The translations under genes were made by a program, and so were the position numbers. This document shows, in pieces, positions 45,026-46,993 of a DNA stretch of 46,993 nucleotides (positions are counted from its first letter, which is position 1; each line of letters starts with the position of its first letter). Source of the DNA: Streptomyces sp. NRRL F-6492 (GTDB lineage Bacteria; Actinomycetota; Actinomycetes; Streptomycetales; Streptomycetaceae); assembly GCF_001280125.1 (NCBI RefSeq), contig NZ_LGEG01000238.1, positions 1-46,993 on the forward strand. The letters run 5' to 3'. The notes under the pieces were generated by a model. That model was not told where the DNA came from. It did not search any database and was given only the letters and a program-made list of their open reading frames with translations.

Positions 45026-45370
45026 TCAGGACACGGTCTCGCCCGTCATGGCGGCGGCCATCCGCAGATGCGGCGCGGCCTCCTCCGGGCGTCCCTGCCG
45101 CTCCAGCACACGGCCGAGCATCAGCCGGGCGTAGTGCTCGACCGGGTCGCGCTCCAGGATCGCGCGCAGCTCGGTCTCGGCCCGGGAGAGCCGGGCGGAG
45201 TGGTAGTACGCCCGGGCGAGGAGGAGTCGCTGGGCGGTCTGGTCCGGGTGCTCGGCGACGAGGCCGCGCAGGATGCGGACGGCGGTCCCGTACTCCTTCG
45301 CGTCGAAGAACAGCCGTGCCCGGTCCCAGCGCTCCCCGGCCGTGCCGAACTCGTAGTACGTCTCGCTCAC
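45026..45370 (-). CDS. tetratricopeptide repeat protein
   Basis: This 114-residue protein contains about two to three TPR helices (RARLFFDAKEYGTAVRILRG, QRLLLARAYYHSARLSRAE, ARLMLGRVLERQGRPEEA), a protein-interaction scaffold. GTG at 45370 follows GGAAGAG. No partner is evident; divergent from pirin. Confidence 0.86.
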   Translation of the reverse strand: MSETYYEFGTAGERWDRARLFFDAKEYGTAVRILRGLVAEHPDQTAQRLLLARAYYHSARLSRAETELRAILERDPVEHYARLMLGRVLERQGRPEEAAPHLRMAAAMTGETVS

Positions 45371-45438
45371 TCGCTCTTCCTTCCCGGAGATCCGGATCCG
45401 CCGCCGTGCGGGGGGCGGTCGACCGGTCCAACAAGCCA

Positions 45439-45454
45439 GAATGGTTGAACATTC
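45439..45454. promoter_or_regulatory. GAATG-N6-CATTC inverted repeat
   Basis: A short inverted repeat lies in the 174-bp region between the divergent TPR and pirin genes, and could be a shared operator. The arms are only 5 bp, so chance is not excluded. Confidence 0.35.
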
Positions 45455-45544
45455 CACTAAGGCTTTCCGGTGGCTCCCCGACTTCTCCCGGCTCCGCCGG
45501 AGCGTCACGCCCCGCGGCCCCCGGACCGCAATAGGTTGGGCGCC

Positions 45545-46510
45545 ATGAGCAATCTCGATCGCCAGGCCGTGCCGACCGTCTGCGGCGGACGCGGCTTCGT
45601 CGCCGCCGAGCCGGTACGGGAACTCCTCGCCCCCCGCCACGTCCGGCTCGGCGAATCGACCGAGGTCCGCCGACTGCTCCCGAACCTGGGGCGGCGGATG
45701 GTCGGCGCCTGGGTCTTCGTCGACCACTACGGCCCCGACGACATCGCCGACGAGCCCGGCATGCAGGTCCCGCCCCACCCCCACACGGGGCTCCAGACCG
45801 TCAGCTGGCTCCACGAGGGCGAGGTGCTGCACCGCGACTCCACCGGCGCCCTCCAGACCATCCGCCCGCGCGAACTGGGCCTGATGACCTCGGGACGGGC
45901 GATCTCCCACTCCGAGGAGAGCCCCCGCCCGCACGCCCGCTTCCTGCACGGCGCCCAGCTCTGGGTCGCCCTCCCCGACGCCCACCGACACGTGGAACCC
46001 CACTTCGAGCACCACGCCGACCTGCCCCGCGCCACCGCCCCCGGCCTCACGGCCACGGTGGTCCTGGGCTCCCTCGACGGCGCCGCCTCGCCGGGCACCA
46101 CGTACACCCCGATCGTCGGCGCCGACCTCGCCCTCACGGCCGGCACCGAGGCGAACCTCCCGCTGGAGCCCGACTTCGAGTACGCCGTCCTCGCCATGTC
46201 CGGCGAGGCCCGCGTCGACGGCGTGCCCGTCCTGCCCGGCTCGATGCTCTACCTCGGCTGCGGCCGCACCGAACTCCCCCTCCACGCCCTCTCGGACGCG
46301 GGCCTGATGCTCCTCGGCGGCGAGCCCTTCGCCGAGGAGATCGTCATGTGGTGGAACTTCGTCGGCCGATCCGGCGACGAGATCGTACAGGCGCGAAACG
46401 ACTGGGAGAAGGGCTCGCGGTTCGGCGAGGTGCACGGTTACGACGGTGCCCGCCTATCCGCTCCGGCTCTGCCCACCACCCCGCTGAAGCCGCGTGGGAG
46501 GGTGCGCTGA
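45545..46510 (+). CDS. pirin family protein
   Basis: This 321-residue bicupin has the pirin N-terminal metal motif HPHTGLQTVSWLHEGEVLHRD and the usual GLMTSGRAISHSEES and GAQLWVALP segments. Pirins can be quercetinase-like or redox-sensing regulators. TAGGTT (45532-45537) stands 7 bp before the ATG without a ribosome binding site, so the message is probably leaderless. The C-terminal tail after EVHGYDGARLSAP is short and variable. Confidence 0.94.
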   Translation: MSNLDRQAVPTVCGGRGFVAAEPVRELLAPRHVRLGESTEVRRLLPNLGRRMVGAWVFVDHYGPDDIADEPGMQVPPHPHTGLQTVSWLHEGEVLHRDSTGALQTIRPRELGLMTSGRAISHSEESPRPHARFLHGAQLWVALPDAHRHVEPHFEHHADLPRATAPGLTATVVLGSLDGAASPGTTYTPIVGADLALTAGTEANLPLEPDFEYAVLAMSGEARVDGVPVLPGSMLYLGCGRTELPLHALSDAGLMLLGGEPFAEEIVMWWNFVGRSGDEIVQARNDWEKGSRFGEVHGYDGARLSAPALPTTPLKPRGRVR

Positions 46511-46802
46511 CCTGCGGAAACCTGTGATCGGGCTGGCCGTGCTTCCACGCGTGGCTGCCATACTGAGGCCCCTGATCTGCATCCTGTCCTGTGCTCGGGC
46601 CAGGGGGTCTGCCGGGCTCGAGAGGAGGCATGTCGAGTCTCGTGTCCGGGCTTATGCGTCAAGCTTTAATCGGATCGATGCTGACCTTTTGCTGACTTTC
46701 CTGACTGGCAGTCAGACAGCGGTAGTCACTGAGCTTCTTTCATCCTGTGTTGGAGGGTGAAATGGGCTGGTCAGCGAGGGTGGTGACGAGGCAGGGCCCC
46801 TG
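46511..46802. other. intergenic stretch upstream of the transposase
   Basis: No gene supported. GC content drops after about 46620. CTGACT-GGC-AGTCAG (46701-46715) and TTTCATCCT / AGGGTGAAA (about 46738-46762) are small inverted repeats; the latter may mark the insertion element's left end region. AGGAGG at 46623 stands too close to the ATG at 46630 to suggest a gene. Confidence 0.5.
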
Positions 46803-46993
46803 GTGGTTCCGTATCGAGCCATGCTCGATGTCCCGCACGAGCTGGTTGAGCATGTTTCCTGGCTGCTGTACGAGCACCGCCGGGCCCGCAACACGCGGTG
46901 GCGCAGGCTCGGCTGCTTCCAGCAGGCACTCCTCACGCTGGTCCATCTGCGGAAGAACGAGACGTTCTCGCAGCTTGGAGCAGGTTTCGGGAT
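46738..46993 (+). mobile_element. insertion sequence, left portion
   Basis: The transposase start and lower-GC flank indicate an IS5-like insertion sequence entering the window at its right edge. The exact left end is not fixed; the TTTCATCCT/AGGGTGAAA repeat is a guess. Confidence 0.55.
46803..46993 (+). CDS. transposase, N-terminal fragment (cut by window edge)
   Basis: From GTG at 46803 or ATG at 46821 the frame reads LDVPHELVEHVSWLLYEHRR and continues through WRRLGCFQQALLTLVHLRKN to the window end. This is the N-terminal helical region of the IS5-related transposases common in Streptomyces (HTH_Tnp_4/DDE_Tnp_4 type). The catalytic part lies beyond the edge, so integrity cannot be judged. 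Start choice is uncertain. Confidence 0.8.
   Translation, partial: MVPYRAMLDVPHELVEHVSWLLYEHRRARNTRWRRLGCFQQALLTLVHLRKNETFSQLGAGFG

Noticed and set aside
46630..46695. 21-codon ORF after AGGAGG
   Set aside because: Only one base separates the Shine-Dalgarno from the ATG, and the peptide has no resemblance to anything.

Overview
The window is chromosomal DNA from a Streptomyces or a very close relative. Base composition is strongly GC-rich, nearly every codon ends in G or C, GTG starts and ATGA/GTGA stop-start overlaps are common, and the gene set is typical of the genus: melC1-melC2 tyrosinase, egtABCD, olsB-olsA, a GH6 cellulase, dodecin and a PAS-GGDEF-EAL c-di-GMP enzyme. From memory, the order c-di-GMP enzyme / LysR / second succinate dehydrogenase / ornithine lipid genes / ergothioneine genes resembles the SCO0910-SCO0928 arm region of S. 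coelicolor. That comparison was not computed.

Layout. 1-3703: edge of a His-Pro-rich secreted protein, then a DUF574 methyltransferase translationally coupled to an RmdA-like c-di-GMP enzyme. 3731-8192: a LysR regulator divergent from an sdhCAB-type succinate dehydrogenase operon, with a T-N11-A operator and a probable leaderless promoter between them. 8193-13537: a block rich in copper proteins (tyrosinase with its caddie, a 14-TM-type exporter, and a secreted lysyl-oxidase-like protein with His-Gly repeats), with conspicuous RNA hairpins in the leaders. 13560-19284 (minus): GNAT, secreted M23 peptidase, UvrA-like ABC protein and a luciferase-like monooxygenase. 19429-23573: HAD phosphatase, dodecin, an orphan sugar-binding lipoprotein preceded by a DasR/chitinase-type operator, and ornithine-lipid synthesis (olsB-olsA). 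23468-28969: the overlapping egtABCD operon, divergent from a bacterial-type PARG. 29047-32433: a small basic protein, a low-complexity region, and a hydrolase / NfeD-like / flotillin operon. 32610-38700: thiolase, thioredoxin, cellulase, a 1.1-kb apparently decayed stretch ending in a thioredoxin relic, and a disulfide oxidoreductase. 38887-43721: secreted hydrolase, then a TetR / NCS1 permease / amidohydrolase module with a doubled palindromic operator. 43793-46993: DUF305 and DUF6153 metal-associated membrane proteins, a TPR protein, pirin, and the start of a transposase at the right edge.

Most genes are ordinary accessory metabolism. The most interesting signals are regulatory or architectural: the 39-bp double operator at 40541-40579, the hairpin that pairs with the melC1 ribosome binding site, the chitin-type operator beside a 32-bp palindrome, the thioredoxin remnant, the overlapping 3' ends of olsA and egtD, and the grouping of copper oxidases. 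I did not find a clearly new defence, mobile or biosynthetic system.
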